Source: Gemmatimonadaceae bacterium (GTDB lineage: Bacteria > Gemmatimonadota > Gemmatimonadetes > Gemmatimonadales > Gemmatimonadaceae). From it: a stretch of DNA of 45,192 nt. How positions within the stretch are numbered: the stretch's first letter is position 1; each line of letters opens with the position of its first letter. The notes beneath the pieces were generated by a model that worked only from the letters and a program-made list of their open reading frames with translations, made no database searches and was not told the DNA's origin. Of the stretch, positions 23,417 to 32,103 are shown piece by piece. Position numbers and translations under genes: made by a program. The stretch is taken from assembly GCA_025931335.1 (NCBI GenBank), contig JAICNG010000023.1, positions 1 to 45,192 of the forward strand. The letters are read 5' to 3'.

Positions 23417-24034
23417 CTAGCGTTCCTTGAACTGGGGAGCGAACTCGAGCACCTCGCCACCCCGCGCCATCGCCTGCGGAGCGAAGGTCGCGTCGAACGC
23501 CAGGGTGAGCTCGTGGTGCATCGAGACCAGTCCGAGGAAGCGCTTTGGCGGGCGGATGCGCCATTCGCGCATGTCGACGCGCGCCCTGCCGCGGGCCTCG
23601 ATGCGGCTGCCCGGAAGGTGCCGCGCATCACCGGTGAAGGCGACCGGGCGCGAAAAGCCGTTCATCGTGAGCTGGCCGTGCAGCAGCAGACCGCGTCCGT
23701 CATGTCGGGACAGAGAGTCCACGCGGAAGACGATCTCCGCGCCCGGGGCGCCGCCGAACAGGCGCTCGACCTCGCGTCGCGAGATTGGCGGCTCGATGTG
23801 GAGCGAGGCGACCGGAATGTGAATGGTGCCGCGAAGCGATCGGATGTCGCGGCCGAGGAGCGTCACCAGGCCGACGAGGTCGTCGCTGCGGCCGCCGATC
23901 GACTGAAAGAGGGCCCGACCCTGAAAGCTGACCGTGGAGGCGGACGCGTCCAGCACGTACGACGCCTGAGCCCGCGCCACAAACGGGCTCGCCACGACGG
24001 CGGCGACGATCAGGGAAAGGGGGGCCGGCCGCAT
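23417..24034 (-). CDS. YceI-family periplasmic lipid-binding-like protein
   Basis: A 205-residue secreted protein with signal peptide (LIVAAVVASPFVARAQA) and the lipocalin-like YceI barrel: YVLDASASTVSFQGRALFQS at the mature N-terminus, GTIHIPVASL, and the C-terminal pattern VSMHHELTLAFDATF. YceI proteins bind polyisoprenoid or amide lipids; a role at this polysaccharide locus could involve isoprenoid carriers but that is speculative. The start ATG at 24034 has AGGGG 7-10 bases upstream. It is divergent from the SGNH gene with only 64 bp between starts, so they share a promoter region. Confidence 0.88.
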   Translation of the reverse strand: MRPAPLSLIVAAVVASPFVARAQASYVLDASASTVSFQGRALFQSIGGRSDDLVGLVTLLGRDIRSLRGTIHIPVASLHIEPPISRREVERLFGGAPGAEIVFRVDSLSRHDGRGLLLHGQLTMNGFSRPVAFTGDARHLPGSRIEARGRARVDMREWRIRPPKRFLGLVSMHHELTLAFDATFAPQAMARGGEVLEFAPQFKER

Positions 24035-24098
24035 ACAGACCCCTGGACGAGCCAGCCCGCGTACAGTCACAACATTCTCTGCAACGCCAGCCTGCGTC

Positions 24099-25307
24099 AT
24101 GCCCTCGACTGAAAAAAAGGCCCTCTTTTTCGGCATCCTCCTCCTCGTCACGGTCGCCCTCGTCGAGGGGGCCGCTCGCGTCGCGTTGGCCGTCGTGGCG
24201 CCGAGGATCGGAATGGACGTGCGGTCGACGAATGCCATCTTCGCCGAGCAGTCTGCGCGCGTTCGCACCCTCCTCGACGACACCGAGCGCGAGGTCATCG
24301 ACTCGACGCTGGGGTGGCGGTACCGGCCCGGCTATCGGAACGGAGCGGACGCGGTGACGGCGCAGGGGCTGCGCGGCGATCGCCTGTACGACTCGCTGCC
24401 TCCCGCCGGTGTCCTCCGGTTCGCCGCCTTTGGCGACTCGTTCGTGTACGGAAACGAGGTCGGCAACGCCGATAGCTGGACGGCGATCGTCGAGCAGGAG
24501 GCCCCTCGCATCGAAGCGCTCAATTTTGGCGTGGGCGGCTACGGTGTGGATCAGGCGTACCTGCGCTATCTCGCCGACGGGCAGCGCTTTAGCCCGCACG
24601 TCGTGGCGATGGGCTTCATCGCCGACGACCTGCGCCGGCTCGTGAACGTGTACCGCCGATTCGTCGACAGTCGCGAGGTCGCGCTCGCGAAGCCGCGCTT
24701 CGTGCTGGACGGCGGCCAGCAGCTCGTGCTGCTCCCCAATCCGCTGCCCACGCGCTCCGCCTACGAGGGGGTACTGGCGAACCCGGCCAGCGTCAAGCGA
24801 CTCGGCGAGCACGACCACTGGTACGACGCGGCCGTCTACGAGAACCCCGCCTACGATGTCTCGGGGACGGTGCGTCTCGCCGTGGCGGCGTGGAGCCGCG
24901 TGCGCAATCGCTACCTCGACGCCGACCGGCTCTATCTCGGCGAGGAGCTGAACGAGAATTCGGAGGCGTTCAGAATCCAGCTGGTGCTTTTCGACCGGTT
25001 TCTCGCAGCGGCGCGCGAGCGGGGTGTGGAGCCGGTGATTCTGCTCTTTCCCGACCGCCTGTCACTCGAGCGACGCCGCGCCGGCAGCGGGACGATCTAC
25101 GCACCGATGGCCCGCCAGCTCGCGGCGCGCGGCGCGCCCGTCGTCGATCTCGCCGAGGCGTTCGCGACGGTCACCGATGAGCCCGTGGATTCGTGGTTCA
25201 TGCCGGGGGGCCACTACTCGCGCCGCGGGAACGAGATCGTCGCCAGCCACGTGCGCGCACGTCTCGAGTCGTTTCGTCCTGGCTCACCGGGAGTCGCAGC
25301 CCGATGA
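24099..25307 (+). CDS. Membrane-anchored SGNH/GDSL-hydrolase-like protein
   Basis: A 402-residue protein with an uncleaved N-terminal membrane helix (LFFGILLLVTVALVEGAA) and an extracytoplasmic SGNH domain. Block I is AAFGDSFVYG, block II glycine is in NFGVGGYGVDQ, and the final block is MPGGHYSRRGNEI, whose His would complete the triad (the preceding Asp is replaced by Gly-Gly). Such proteins deacetylate or acetylate glycans (AlgX/AlgJ-like roles) or act as esterases. The gene starts the plus-strand run of polysaccharide genes, and its stop codon overlaps the next ATG. The missing Asp in the final block leaves real doubt about activity. Confidence 0.78.
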   Translation: MPSTEKKALFFGILLLVTVALVEGAARVALAVVAPRIGMDVRSTNAIFAEQSARVRTLLDDTEREVIDSTLGWRYRPGYRNGADAVTAQGLRGDRLYDSLPPAGVLRFAAFGDSFVYGNEVGNADSWTAIVEQEAPRIEALNFGVGGYGVDQAYLRYLADGQRFSPHVVAMGFIADDLRRLVNVYRRFVDSREVALAKPRFVLDGGQQLVLLPNPLPTRSAYEGVLANPASVKRLGEHDHWYDAAVYENPAYDVSGTVRLAVAAWSRVRNRYLDADRLYLGEELNENSEAFRIQLVLFDRFLAAARERGVEPVILLFPDRLSLERRRAGSGTIYAPMARQLAARGAPVVDLAEAFATVTDEPVDSWFMPGGHYSRRGNEIVASHVRARLESFRPGSPGVAAR

Positions 25308-26479
25308 CCGCAACATCAATCGCGTTTTTCGAGGATCACATGACCAAGGCCGCGTACCCGCTGCATAACCAGGGCGTTCCGATCGGGCCGGGGATTCCCG
25401 ACCTGGTGAGCGTCGTCATCCCCTCGTACAACCGCGCTCGTCTCGTCGGGGGCGCGATCGAGAGTGTAATGGCGCAGACCTGGCCGCACGTCGAAGCGCT
25501 CGTGATCGACGACGGGTCGACCGATGACACGGCCGCCGCGGTGGCGCCGTACCTAGAGAAATATGGCGAGCGCGTGCGATACGTGCGCAAGCCGAATGGC
25601 GGCGTCGCATCGGCGAGAAACGTCGGCTTCACGCTCGCGCGCGGTGAGTTCATCGCGCTGCTCGACTCCGACGACCTGTGGCACCCGTGGAAGGCGACGG
25701 TGCAGGTATCGCTGATGCGCCGTCATCCCGAGGTCGGGATGGTGTGGACGGACCTGTCCGCGGTCACCGACGATCTCGCGATGGTCGAGGAGGCGCATCT
25801 GCGGACCTTCTACCACAACTATCAGCGCGTTCGCATCGAGGATCTGATGCACTGCACGGGCGATCTGAGCGAGCTCGGCGGCAGGGTTCCCCGCGAGCTC
25901 GGCGAGAGGCCGTGGTACGTCGGAGAGATCTTCTCCGGAATGTTCCTCGGCAGTCTCGTCCATACGTCGACGGCGGTGCTTCGGCGCGAGCGGCTCCAGC
26001 AGGCGGGTGGGTTCGACGAGAGCTTCCGGCGCGCGGGTGAGGACTACGAGTTCCACCTGCGGACCACGTACTGCGGCGCGGTGGGGTTCATCGACGCGTC
26101 GAGCATTCTGTATCGCGTGGGGAACGCCGATCAGATCACCTCACACGCGCTCCTGCACATCGCGCGCGGCAACCTGGCGACCGTGCTGCGGTGGCGTGAT
26201 CGCGGCGGCCATCGGCTCACGTTGACGACGCGCGCGATCACCGAGCGCGTGGCGGAGGCGCATGCGTGGGTGGGCGACGTCGAGCTGCGCCAGGGCGATC
26301 GCGTGGCCGCGCGCGGTGCGTTCCTGAGCAGCCTTCGCGAAGGGCCGCCGGACCTTCGCCGGCTGGCGATGCTCTTCGTGACGCTGATGCCGCGCGGACT
26401 GGTGAACACCGTGCTCGGCATTCGCCGCCGCGTGCGCGACCGGTTGCGCGGCCGTCCCGGACATCTCGCGCATGCATAA
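25304..26479 (+). CDS. Family 2 glycosyltransferase (GT-A fold)
   Basis: A 391-residue glycosyltransferase with the family 2 start VSVVIPSYNRARLVGGAIES at about residue 40, the nucleotide-binding IDDGSTDDT, and the DxD-type metal motif in ALLDSDDLWHP. A second acidic motif (FRRAGEDYEFHLR) matches the ED catalytic region. It transfers a sugar from a nucleotide donor on the cytoplasmic side. I use the ATG overlapping the previous stop (ATGA); an internal ATG at 25340 with GAGG upstream is an equally good alternative. The C-terminal ~100 residues are helical and basic. It sits between the SGNH and FemAB genes in one operon. Confidence 0.92.
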   Translation: MTATSIAFFEDHMTKAAYPLHNQGVPIGPGIPDLVSVVIPSYNRARLVGGAIESVMAQTWPHVEALVIDDGSTDDTAAAVAPYLEKYGERVRYVRKPNGGVASARNVGFTLARGEFIALLDSDDLWHPWKATVQVSLMRRHPEVGMVWTDLSAVTDDLAMVEEAHLRTFYHNYQRVRIEDLMHCTGDLSELGGRVPRELGERPWYVGEIFSGMFLGSLVHTSTAVLRRERLQQAGGFDESFRRAGEDYEFHLRTTYCGAVGFIDASSILYRVGNADQITSHALLHIARGNLATVLRWRDRGGHRLTLTTRAITERVAEAHAWVGDVELRQGDRVAARGAFLSSLREGPPDLRRLAMLFVTLMPRGLVNTVLGIRRRVRDRLRGRPGHLAHA

Positions 26480-27578
26480 CGGGGGTATGCGCACTGGCGG
26501 TCTCGACGTCGAGATCGTCGAAGGGCTGGGTCCTCGGCGCGAGGAAGCCGAGCGCCAGGCGCTCGACGCGGGCTTTCATCTGCCGCTGTCGCACACGCTG
26601 GCGTGGGCGCAGTCACGCGAGGCCTCCGAGGCGCTGCTCCTCGTGTTGAAGGACGGTAACCACGGATGTCGCGGCGTGATCGCGCTGGAGCGCGCGCGCA
26701 GCCGAGCGCTTCCCGGCCACGACCTGCTGAGGGCGCGGCGTGTCGGCAGCGCGATCGCCGCGGACGCGCACGCCGCCGCGGCCAACGCGCTCTTCGCCCT
26801 CGCGCACACCCTCCCGCGAGTGCTGCGCGTGTCCGTCGAGCTGTTCGAGCGGGACGCCGACCGACGCGCGTCGCTGGCGCTCGCGATGGCGGACGTCGGC
26901 TTTCGCACGAGCCCCGTGCCGCGGAGCTACGTGGAGACGCTGACGCTCGATCTCACGCCTGACGAGAACATCCTCTTCGAGCAGCTGCGGCCCAAGACCC
27001 GCCGCGACATCCGAGCCGCGGCGAAGCACGGGCTCGAGGTGCGGCCAGTCACCGATGCGGCGCTTGCCCCGCGTCTCGATGAGCTGGCGCGCGAAACCAT
27101 GGCGCGAACGAACGGCCCGTACCATCCGCACGACTGGCCGGCGCTGATCGCGCTTTCGATGCGCCATTCGGAGCGCGCACGGATCGTGGGGCTCTTCCGC
27201 GGCGCCGCGTCGGACGCGAGCGCGCTTGTCGCCTTCTCCGTCGGATACGGACATGGCGATCACGGCGAGTACAACGTCGCCGCGTCCACGCGGGCGATCG
27301 ACGTGCGCGTCCCGTTGGCGTACGTGCTGCTCTGGGATCTGGTCGTCTGGGCGAAGCGATGGGGAGCGAGCTGGTTCGACCTCGGCGGCGTCACCCGGTC
27401 TCGCCTCGGCGACGACGATGCGCTCGGCGGCATCTCGGATTTCAAACGCTACTTCAGCAAGGAGCGCGTGTCGGTGGGAGAGGAGTGGGTGCTCGAGCCG
27501 CGACCCGCGCGCGCGGGATTGGCCAACGTGCTGAGCGCCGGTGCTGCCTGGCTCAGCGGCGTTCGTCCCCGGGCCTAG
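26472..27578 (+). CDS. FemAB/GNAT-like aminoacyl- or acyltransferase
   Basis: A 368-residue protein of the FemAB-like (double GNAT) group. The C-terminal GNAT half contains LFEQLRPKTRRDIRAAAKHGLEV (the N-acetyltransferase linker seen in FemAB proteins), the substrate region EYNVAASTRAIDVRVPLAYVLLWD, and FDLGGVTRSR followed by FKRYFSKE, corresponding to the 'FdlgG ... FKkgFG' signature. FemAB proteins add amino acids to peptidoglycan; Gram-negative members at polysaccharide loci have no proven reaction. It overlaps the glycosyltransferase by 8 bp; a second ATG 15 bases later is possible. Its 3' end overlaps the VanZ-like gene on the opposite strand by 26 bp. Confidence 0.8.
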   Translation: MHNGGMRTGGLDVEIVEGLGPRREEAERQALDAGFHLPLSHTLAWAQSREASEALLLVLKDGNHGCRGVIALERARSRALPGHDLLRARRVGSAIAADAHAAAANALFALAHTLPRVLRVSVELFERDADRRASLALAMADVGFRTSPVPRSYVETLTLDLTPDENILFEQLRPKTRRDIRAAAKHGLEVRPVTDAALAPRLDELARETMARTNGPYHPHDWPALIALSMRHSERARIVGLFRGAASDASALVAFSVGYGHGDHGEYNVAASTRAIDVRVPLAYVLLWDLVVWAKRWGASWFDLGGVTRSRLGDDDALGGISDFKRYFSKERVSVGEEWVLEPRPARAGLANVLSAGAAWLSGVRPRA

Positions 27579-28800
27579 CGCGAGCGCGCCTACCGCGTGC
27601 CCATGCGAGCGTGGCGCCAACGACGCTGCCGCTCCACTCCCACCATGTCGATGGCGCGGCGCCCAGCACCTGCGGAATGAGCAGGAGCGTCGCGGCGATG
27701 GTGGCTAGGGCTACCAGCCCCGCTCGCGCCGTCGCGCGCGGCGACGTCATGCTCAGCCCGAGCCACCACCCAGCCGGGGCAATCAACGCGGCGAGCCAAA
27801 GCGCGTTCGCCCACGCGGCGCCCGTGTCGAGCGCAACCTCGGTGGGCAGGATGAACGTCCAGCCAAGCCCGGCCGTGAGTGGCAGCTCAGCCCGGGTGCT
27901 GCGTGCCTCGCGCTCGACCTCGACGGCGAGGCGGCGATCGTCGACGACGCCGCGCAGCGCCGCCGTGTCGGCGCCCGCCGCGTCCGCGCTCTGCGACTGC
28001 GCGAGCGGACGGCGAAGCCGCACGCCCGGGCTTCGAAGTCCGAGAGGCTCCGATCGAAGGCGCGCGCGAAAGATCGCGTCGCCTCCTTCCTGGCCGAGCA
28101 GGAGTATTTCGCGGCGGCGTCGATCGAAGACGCTCACGATCGGGGCGGGGCCGGGTGTCTCCCCACGCAGGACGACGCGCGCGCCGACGGTGAGGCCGGT
28201 GTGCATGAGGTCGGGGACGCGCGCGCTGTCGGGGATGGGACCGGATGGAGTTTCGCGGCCGTCGATCCTCGCCTCGAGCAATCGGCCGCGAAAGATCGCC
28301 AGGTGCGCGAGGCGAGGTGTGCGCTGCGCGAAGAACGTCTCCTCGGTTGGTGCGGGACGAACCCCGAAGGCGCCGAGTGCGACGATGGCGATCCACGTCA
28401 CGAGAGCAGCGAGGCCGAGCTGCCGGGCTGGCTTTGCCGACGGGAAGATGACGCGCCGCCACGACGTCGCGAAGACGATGCCAAGCCATGCGCCGGCGGT
28501 ATTCGCGAGGACGTCGCCGATGGTGGCATCTCGCCCGGGGATCGTGCGCCACTGGAGGAACTCGACCGTGAGCGTGGCGGCGAGGCACGCCATCAACGCC
28601 TGCCGCCGCGTCGCACCGGCGAGAACGAGCCCGAATCCCAGGGGTGCGAACAGCAAAACGTTCAGCAGGACATCGATGGTCCCCAGGTCGCCGCAGACGA
28701 TGCACCAGAACCCGCCGAGTCCGGCGGTCTCTCGCTGCGGGATGAGGGTCGCCGCGATGATCGCGAGCGTGGCCAGGCTGGCCACCCAAATGCCGAACAT
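27553..28800 (-). CDS. VanZ-like membrane protein with large extracytoplasmic beta domain
   Basis: About 415 residues. The N-terminal four-helix VanZ module shows the family pattern NVLLFAPLGFGLVL and, after the third helix, EFLQWRTIPGRDATIGDVLANTAGAWLG. A ~200-residue non-membrane region follows (residues ~185-340), beta-rich and reminiscent of a concanavalin/LamG-type sandwich (APIVSVFDRRRREILLLGQ), then three more membrane helices. VanZ domains occur in teicoplanin-resistance proteins and in many polysaccharide loci, function unknown. Start chosen at the ATG directly before the first helix; upstream codons look non-coding but a GTG start cannot be excluded. It is the only minus-strand gene inside the plus-strand polysaccharide run. 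Confidence 0.82.
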   Translation of the reverse strand: MFGIWVASLATLAIIAATLIPQRETAGLGGFWCIVCGDLGTIDVLLNVLLFAPLGFGLVLAGATRRQALMACLAATLTVEFLQWRTIPGRDATIGDVLANTAGAWLGIVFATSWRRVIFPSAKPARQLGLAALVTWIAIVALGAFGVRPAPTEETFFAQRTPRLAHLAIFRGRLLEARIDGRETPSGPIPDSARVPDLMHTGLTVGARVVLRGETPGPAPIVSVFDRRRREILLLGQEGGDAIFRARLRSEPLGLRSPGVRLRRPLAQSQSADAAGADTAALRGVVDDRRLAVEVEREARSTRAELPLTAGLGWTFILPTEVALDTGAAWANALWLAALIAPAGWWLGLSMTSPRATARAGLVALATIAATLLLIPQVLGAAPSTWWEWSGSVVGATLAWARGRRARARPGDERR

Positions 28801-28991
28801 CCGTTGTAGAGACAATGCCACACTCCCATGCGTCCATACCAAGCGCCGAACCGGTTGTTCGGCGACCTTAGCGCTTATCGGGTCACACCTTAGGCGACTC
28901 GCGGCTATCCGCGTCTCGCATCTTGCATCGGCACCCGGAGCACCGCCACCGCGCACCACTCACTCCACTTACGCGAATCGGTCCAGCCCTC

Positions 28992-29852
28992 GTGTCGCCT
29001 CAGCATGTCTTCAGCGTCGACGTCGAGGAGTATTTCCAGGTCAACGCGTTCGAGGGCGTGGTCACGCGGGAGCACTGGGACAGCCTGCCCAGCCGTCTCG
29101 CGCCCTCGGTCGATCTCCTGCTCGAGGCGCTCGCCCGTCACGGCGCGACCGGCACCTTCTTCACGCTCGGCTGGATCGCTGCGCGACACCCTCGAATGGT
29201 CCAGCGAATCGCCGCCGCCGGACACGAGATCGCATCGCACGGATGGTGGCACCGGCGCGTGCCCGAGCTCGCCGCCGCGCAGTATCGCGAGGAGGTGCGG
29301 TCGTCGAAAGACCTCCTCGAGCAGATCACCGGACTGCCGGTGATGGGGTACCGCGCTCCGAGCTTCTCGATTCTGCCTGGCTACGAGTGGGCGCTCGACG
29401 TGCTGATCGAGGAAGGCTACCGGTACGATTCGAGTCTCTTCCCGATTCGCCGACCTGGGTACGGCTACCCGGCGGCGCCCCGCTTCGCGCACGTGATCGA
29501 ACGGCCATCGGGAACGCTCGTCGAGCTGCCGCCGGCGACGGGCACGGTGCTCGGCCGACGCATCCCGGCGGCGGGTGGCGGCTACCTGCGGCACTTCCCG
29601 CTGGCGGTGATTCAGAAAGCCTTTCGCGAGCATGAGCGCGCAGGGCAGCAGGCGATGTTCTACATCCATCCGTGGGAAGTCGATCCGCAGCAGCCGCGTC
29701 TGCCCGTTTCGCCGATCACCCGCGTGCGCCATTACGCGGGTCTCTCGAAGACACTGCCGCGCATCGAGACGCTGCTCACCGAGTTCCGCTTCACGGCGGC
29801 CCGCGACCACCGGCTCGTGCAATCGCACGGCTCCGCCATGGCCCTGTCATGA
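28992..29852 (+). CDS. Polysaccharide deacetylase, exosortase-A (PEP-CTERM) locus type, with DUF3473
   Basis: A 286-residue carbohydrate esterase family 4 protein of the XrtA-associated subgroup. It begins at GTG (28992) so that the signature FSVDVEEYFQV follows directly, which also carries the metal-binding Asp. The NodB core has GTFFTLGW, GHEIASHGWWHR (metal His residues) and MGYRAPSFSI. The C-terminal DUF3473 contains GGGYLRHFPL and FYIHPWEVDPQQPR, both hallmarks of this subgroup. It removes N-acetyl groups from the polymer or its precursor. The next gene overlaps by ATGA. An upstream TTG frame extension is unlikely, as it adds a His/Pro-rich tail with no family match. Confidence 0.93.
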   Translation: MSPQHVFSVDVEEYFQVNAFEGVVTREHWDSLPSRLAPSVDLLLEALARHGATGTFFTLGWIAARHPRMVQRIAAAGHEIASHGWWHRRVPELAAAQYREEVRSSKDLLEQITGLPVMGYRAPSFSILPGYEWALDVLIEEGYRYDSSLFPIRRPGYGYPAAPRFAHVIERPSGTLVELPPATGTVLGRRIPAAGGGYLRHFPLAVIQKAFREHERAGQQAMFYIHPWEVDPQQPRLPVSPITRVRHYAGLSKTLPRIETLLTEFRFTAARDHRLVQSHGSAMALS

Positions 29853-30877
29853 CTCTGCGCGTCGAGCGGTTCGAGGGCGCGCCTGACGAGTGGGACGCGT
29901 TCGTTCGCGGAAGCGCGGGCTGGACGCATTTTCACCTCTATGGGTGGCGGTCGGTCATCGAGCGTACCCTCTCGCACGAGTGCCCCTACCTCGTCGCGCG
30001 CGGGGCAGGTGGAGCGATCGAAGGCGTGCTGCCGCTCGTCCGCGTGCGCAGCCTGCTGTTCGGCCACTTTCTCGTCTCGCAGCCGTTCGTGAACTACGGC
30101 GGGCCGTTAGGGAGCGACGCCGCGATCGTGGCGCTCTCTCAGGCGGCGGTGGACCTGGCGGATCGCGGTGGCGTGAAGCTGCTCGAGCTGCGCAGCCGTC
30201 GCGCGCTCCCGATCTCCCTGCCGGTCTCGCATCGCAAGATCACCGTCGTCCTCGACCTGCCGCGCGGGAGCGGGAGCGATCTGTGGAAGCGATTCGACTC
30301 GAAGGTGCGCAGCCAGATTCGCCGTCCGCAAAAGGAAGGGGTCACCGTGCGCTTCGGCGCCGCCGAGGTGGATGGATTCTTCTCGGTGTTCGCGCGTCAC
30401 ATGCGCGACCTCGGGACGCCGACGCAGTCACGGCTGCTCTTCGAGACGATCGCCGAGACGTTCGGCGATGACGTGTGGTTCGGATGCGCGTATCTCGACG
30501 GCCAGCCCGTTGCCGGCGGATGCGCGTTCCGGTGGGGGAGCGAGATCGAGATGACGTGGGCGTCGTCGCTCTCCGCGCACAAGCGCCTCGCGCCGAACAT
30601 GCTCTTGTACTGGTCGTTCATGGAGCGCGCGATCGAGGCCGGCCTCGAGACGTTCAACTTCGGTCGGTGCTCTCCCGACAGCGGCACGCACCGCTTCAAG
30701 CGCCAGTGGGGATCGCGCGACGAGTCGCTCTGGTGGTACACGCATTCCGCGCGCGGGGTGGCGGCCACGCCAACGCCCGATCGCGGGGCGTATGCGTGGG
30801 GCGCGCGCATGTGGCGACACCTGCCGATCCCGCTCGCGACGGCCGTGGGACCGCACATCGTGCGGTGCATTCCATGA
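29849..30877 (+). CDS. FemAB-related protein, exosortase-A (PEP-CTERM) locus type
   Basis: A 342-residue FemAB-family protein directly overlapping the DUF3473 deacetylase gene (ATGA), the arrangement typical of exosortase-A polysaccharide loci. Visible features: LPLVRVRSLLFGHFLVSQPFVNYGG near residues 55-80, the GNAT linker FDSKVRSQIRRPQKEG, and the C-terminal signature FNFGRCSPDSGTHRFKRQWG, which is the subgroup marker. The enzyme probably transfers an aminoacyl or acyl group to the polysaccharide or its lipid-linked precursor; the donor is unproven. It is in a five-gene chain of overlapping genes ending at 34105. Confidence 0.9.
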   Translation: MTLRVERFEGAPDEWDAFVRGSAGWTHFHLYGWRSVIERTLSHECPYLVARGAGGAIEGVLPLVRVRSLLFGHFLVSQPFVNYGGPLGSDAAIVALSQAAVDLADRGGVKLLELRSRRALPISLPVSHRKITVVLDLPRGSGSDLWKRFDSKVRSQIRRPQKEGVTVRFGAAEVDGFFSVFARHMRDLGTPTQSRLLFETIAETFGDDVWFGCAYLDGQPVAGGCAFRWGSEIEMTWASSLSAHKRLAPNMLLYWSFMERAIEAGLETFNFGRCSPDSGTHRFKRQWGSRDESLWWYTHSARGVAATPTPDRGAYAWGARMWRHLPIPLATAVGPHIVRCIP

Positions 30878-32103
30878 TTCCGCGGCACCAGCTCGCCGTG
30901 CGATCGCCGGTGCGTCCGGGCGCTCTCGCTCGCGCCGCCGGCGCCGCGCTCCTGGTGGACACCTCGCACTTCGCGCCCCTCTCGGCCATTCTGCGCGAGC
31001 AGCTCGACGCCCGCCGCGTCACCTTCACCGATCGCGGGACCTCGGCGCTGGTGCTCGCGATGCGGATCACGGCGGGTACCGGGGGCACGGTGGCGCTGCC
31101 CGCGTATGGGTGCGTGGACCTCACCGCCGCCGCGGTGCGCGCCGGGGTGAGCGTGCGCCTCTACGATCTCGACCCGGAGACGCTCAGTCCCGATCTAGAC
31201 TCGCTCGCGCGCGCGTTAGGCCGCGGGGTCAATGCGGTGGTGGCCGTGCACTTGTACGGATATCCGGCCGACATGGACGGTATCCTCGAGGTCGCGGGCC
31301 GGTACGGCGTGCCGGTGATCGAAGACGCGGCGCAGGCCGCCGGCGCGAGCTATCGCGGCCGGATGCTCGGCGCGTTTGGCGATCTCACCGTGCTCAGCTT
31401 CGGGCGGGGGAAGGGCATTACCGGCGGTCAGGGTGGCGCGCTGGTGACCCGCGATGAGCGGTGGCTCCCCGCGGTCGAGCAGGCGGGCGCCACGTTAGGC
31501 GTTCCCCGTGCGGGGTGGCGCGAGGTGTCCGGCGTCGCCGTGCAATGGCTGCTCGGCCGCCCGGAGCTGTACGCGATTCCCGCCGCCATCCCCTGGCTTC
31601 GTCTTGGCGAGATGGTGTACCGGCCCGCCGGCGAGCCGGCCGTCATGTCCGCGGCGGCGGCGGCGCTGATCGCGCACTCGCTGCCGGACTCCGCGCGCGA
31701 GGTCGAAACGCGCCGCCGCCGCGCGCGCGAGATCGAGGCGTTCGCGTCCGGTGCGCCGGGTCTCTTCCCCGCGCGACCGCTCGCGTCGGCGGAGCCGGGC
31801 TACCTCCGCCTCGCGGTTCGCGAGACCGCGGGGCGCGGTCCGGCGCCAGCGCTCGGGATCATGCGCGGCTACCCGCGCACACTGGCCGAGCAGCCGGAGC
31901 TCGCGCCGTGCCTGCACGCCGGTGAGCGTGCGGGCACCGGGGCGACCGCGCTCCGGCGCACGCTCCTCACGATGCCCACGCACGGGGCGCTGCGCGACGA
32001 GGACGTGCGCCGCATGGGCGACTGGGTGTCATCGACGCGTGGCGCGCCCGATCGCGTGCAGCCGCCGCTGCCGCATCCGTCTTCCGCGGCGACCGGTCGA
32101 TGA
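30874..32103 (+). CDS. DegT/DnrJ/EryC1-type PLP-dependent aminotransferase-like protein
   Basis: A 409-residue fold-type I PLP enzyme. Family features: cofactor-side VIEDAAQAAGASYRG (Asp151 pairs with the pyridine nitrogen) and the Schiff-base lysine Lys180 in SFGRGKGITGGQGGAL, which replaces the usual SFH..K..TTGEGG. The family makes amino sugars by transamination of keto-sugar nucleotides or, in some members, dehydrates them. The altered loop around Lys180 and the Ala/Arg-rich C-terminal third make the exact reaction uncertain. It overlaps both neighbours by ATGA, between a FemAB gene and a deacetylase gene. Confidence 0.85.
   Translation: MIPRHQLAVRSPVRPGALARAAGAALLVDTSHFAPLSAILREQLDARRVTFTDRGTSALVLAMRITAGTGGTVALPAYGCVDLTAAAVRAGVSVRLYDLDPETLSPDLDSLARALGRGVNAVVAVHLYGYPADMDGILEVAGRYGVPVIEDAAQAAGASYRGRMLGAFGDLTVLSFGRGKGITGGQGGALVTRDERWLPAVEQAGATLGVPRAGWREVSGVAVQWLLGRPELYAIPAAIPWLRLGEMVYRPAGEPAVMSAAAAALIAHSLPDSAREVETRRRRAREIEAFASGAPGLFPARPLASAEPGYLRLAVRETAGRGPAPALGIMRGYPRTLAEQPELAPCLHAGERAGTGATALRRTLLTMPTHGALRDEDVRRMGDWVSSTRGAPDRVQPPLPHPSSAATGR

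Noticed and set aside
23079..23564. 161-codon minus-strand frame upstream of the acyltransferase operon
   Set aside because: It overlaps the YceI gene in another frame, has no ribosome site and an Arg/Pro/Ala-rich random composition.
27553..28800. VanZ-like protein as the missing exosortase
   Set aside because: It has the VanZ sequence pattern and a beta insert; I see no exosortase-type Cys/Arg/His catalytic arrangement.
28801..28991. Fourth sigma-54-type promoter between the VanZ and deacetylase genes
   Set aside because: On the plus strand no GG-N10-GC with TGGC/TGC halves was found; on the minus strand a single TGTGGC box and a weak TGGAG...TGC element are present but without the 137-bp phasing.
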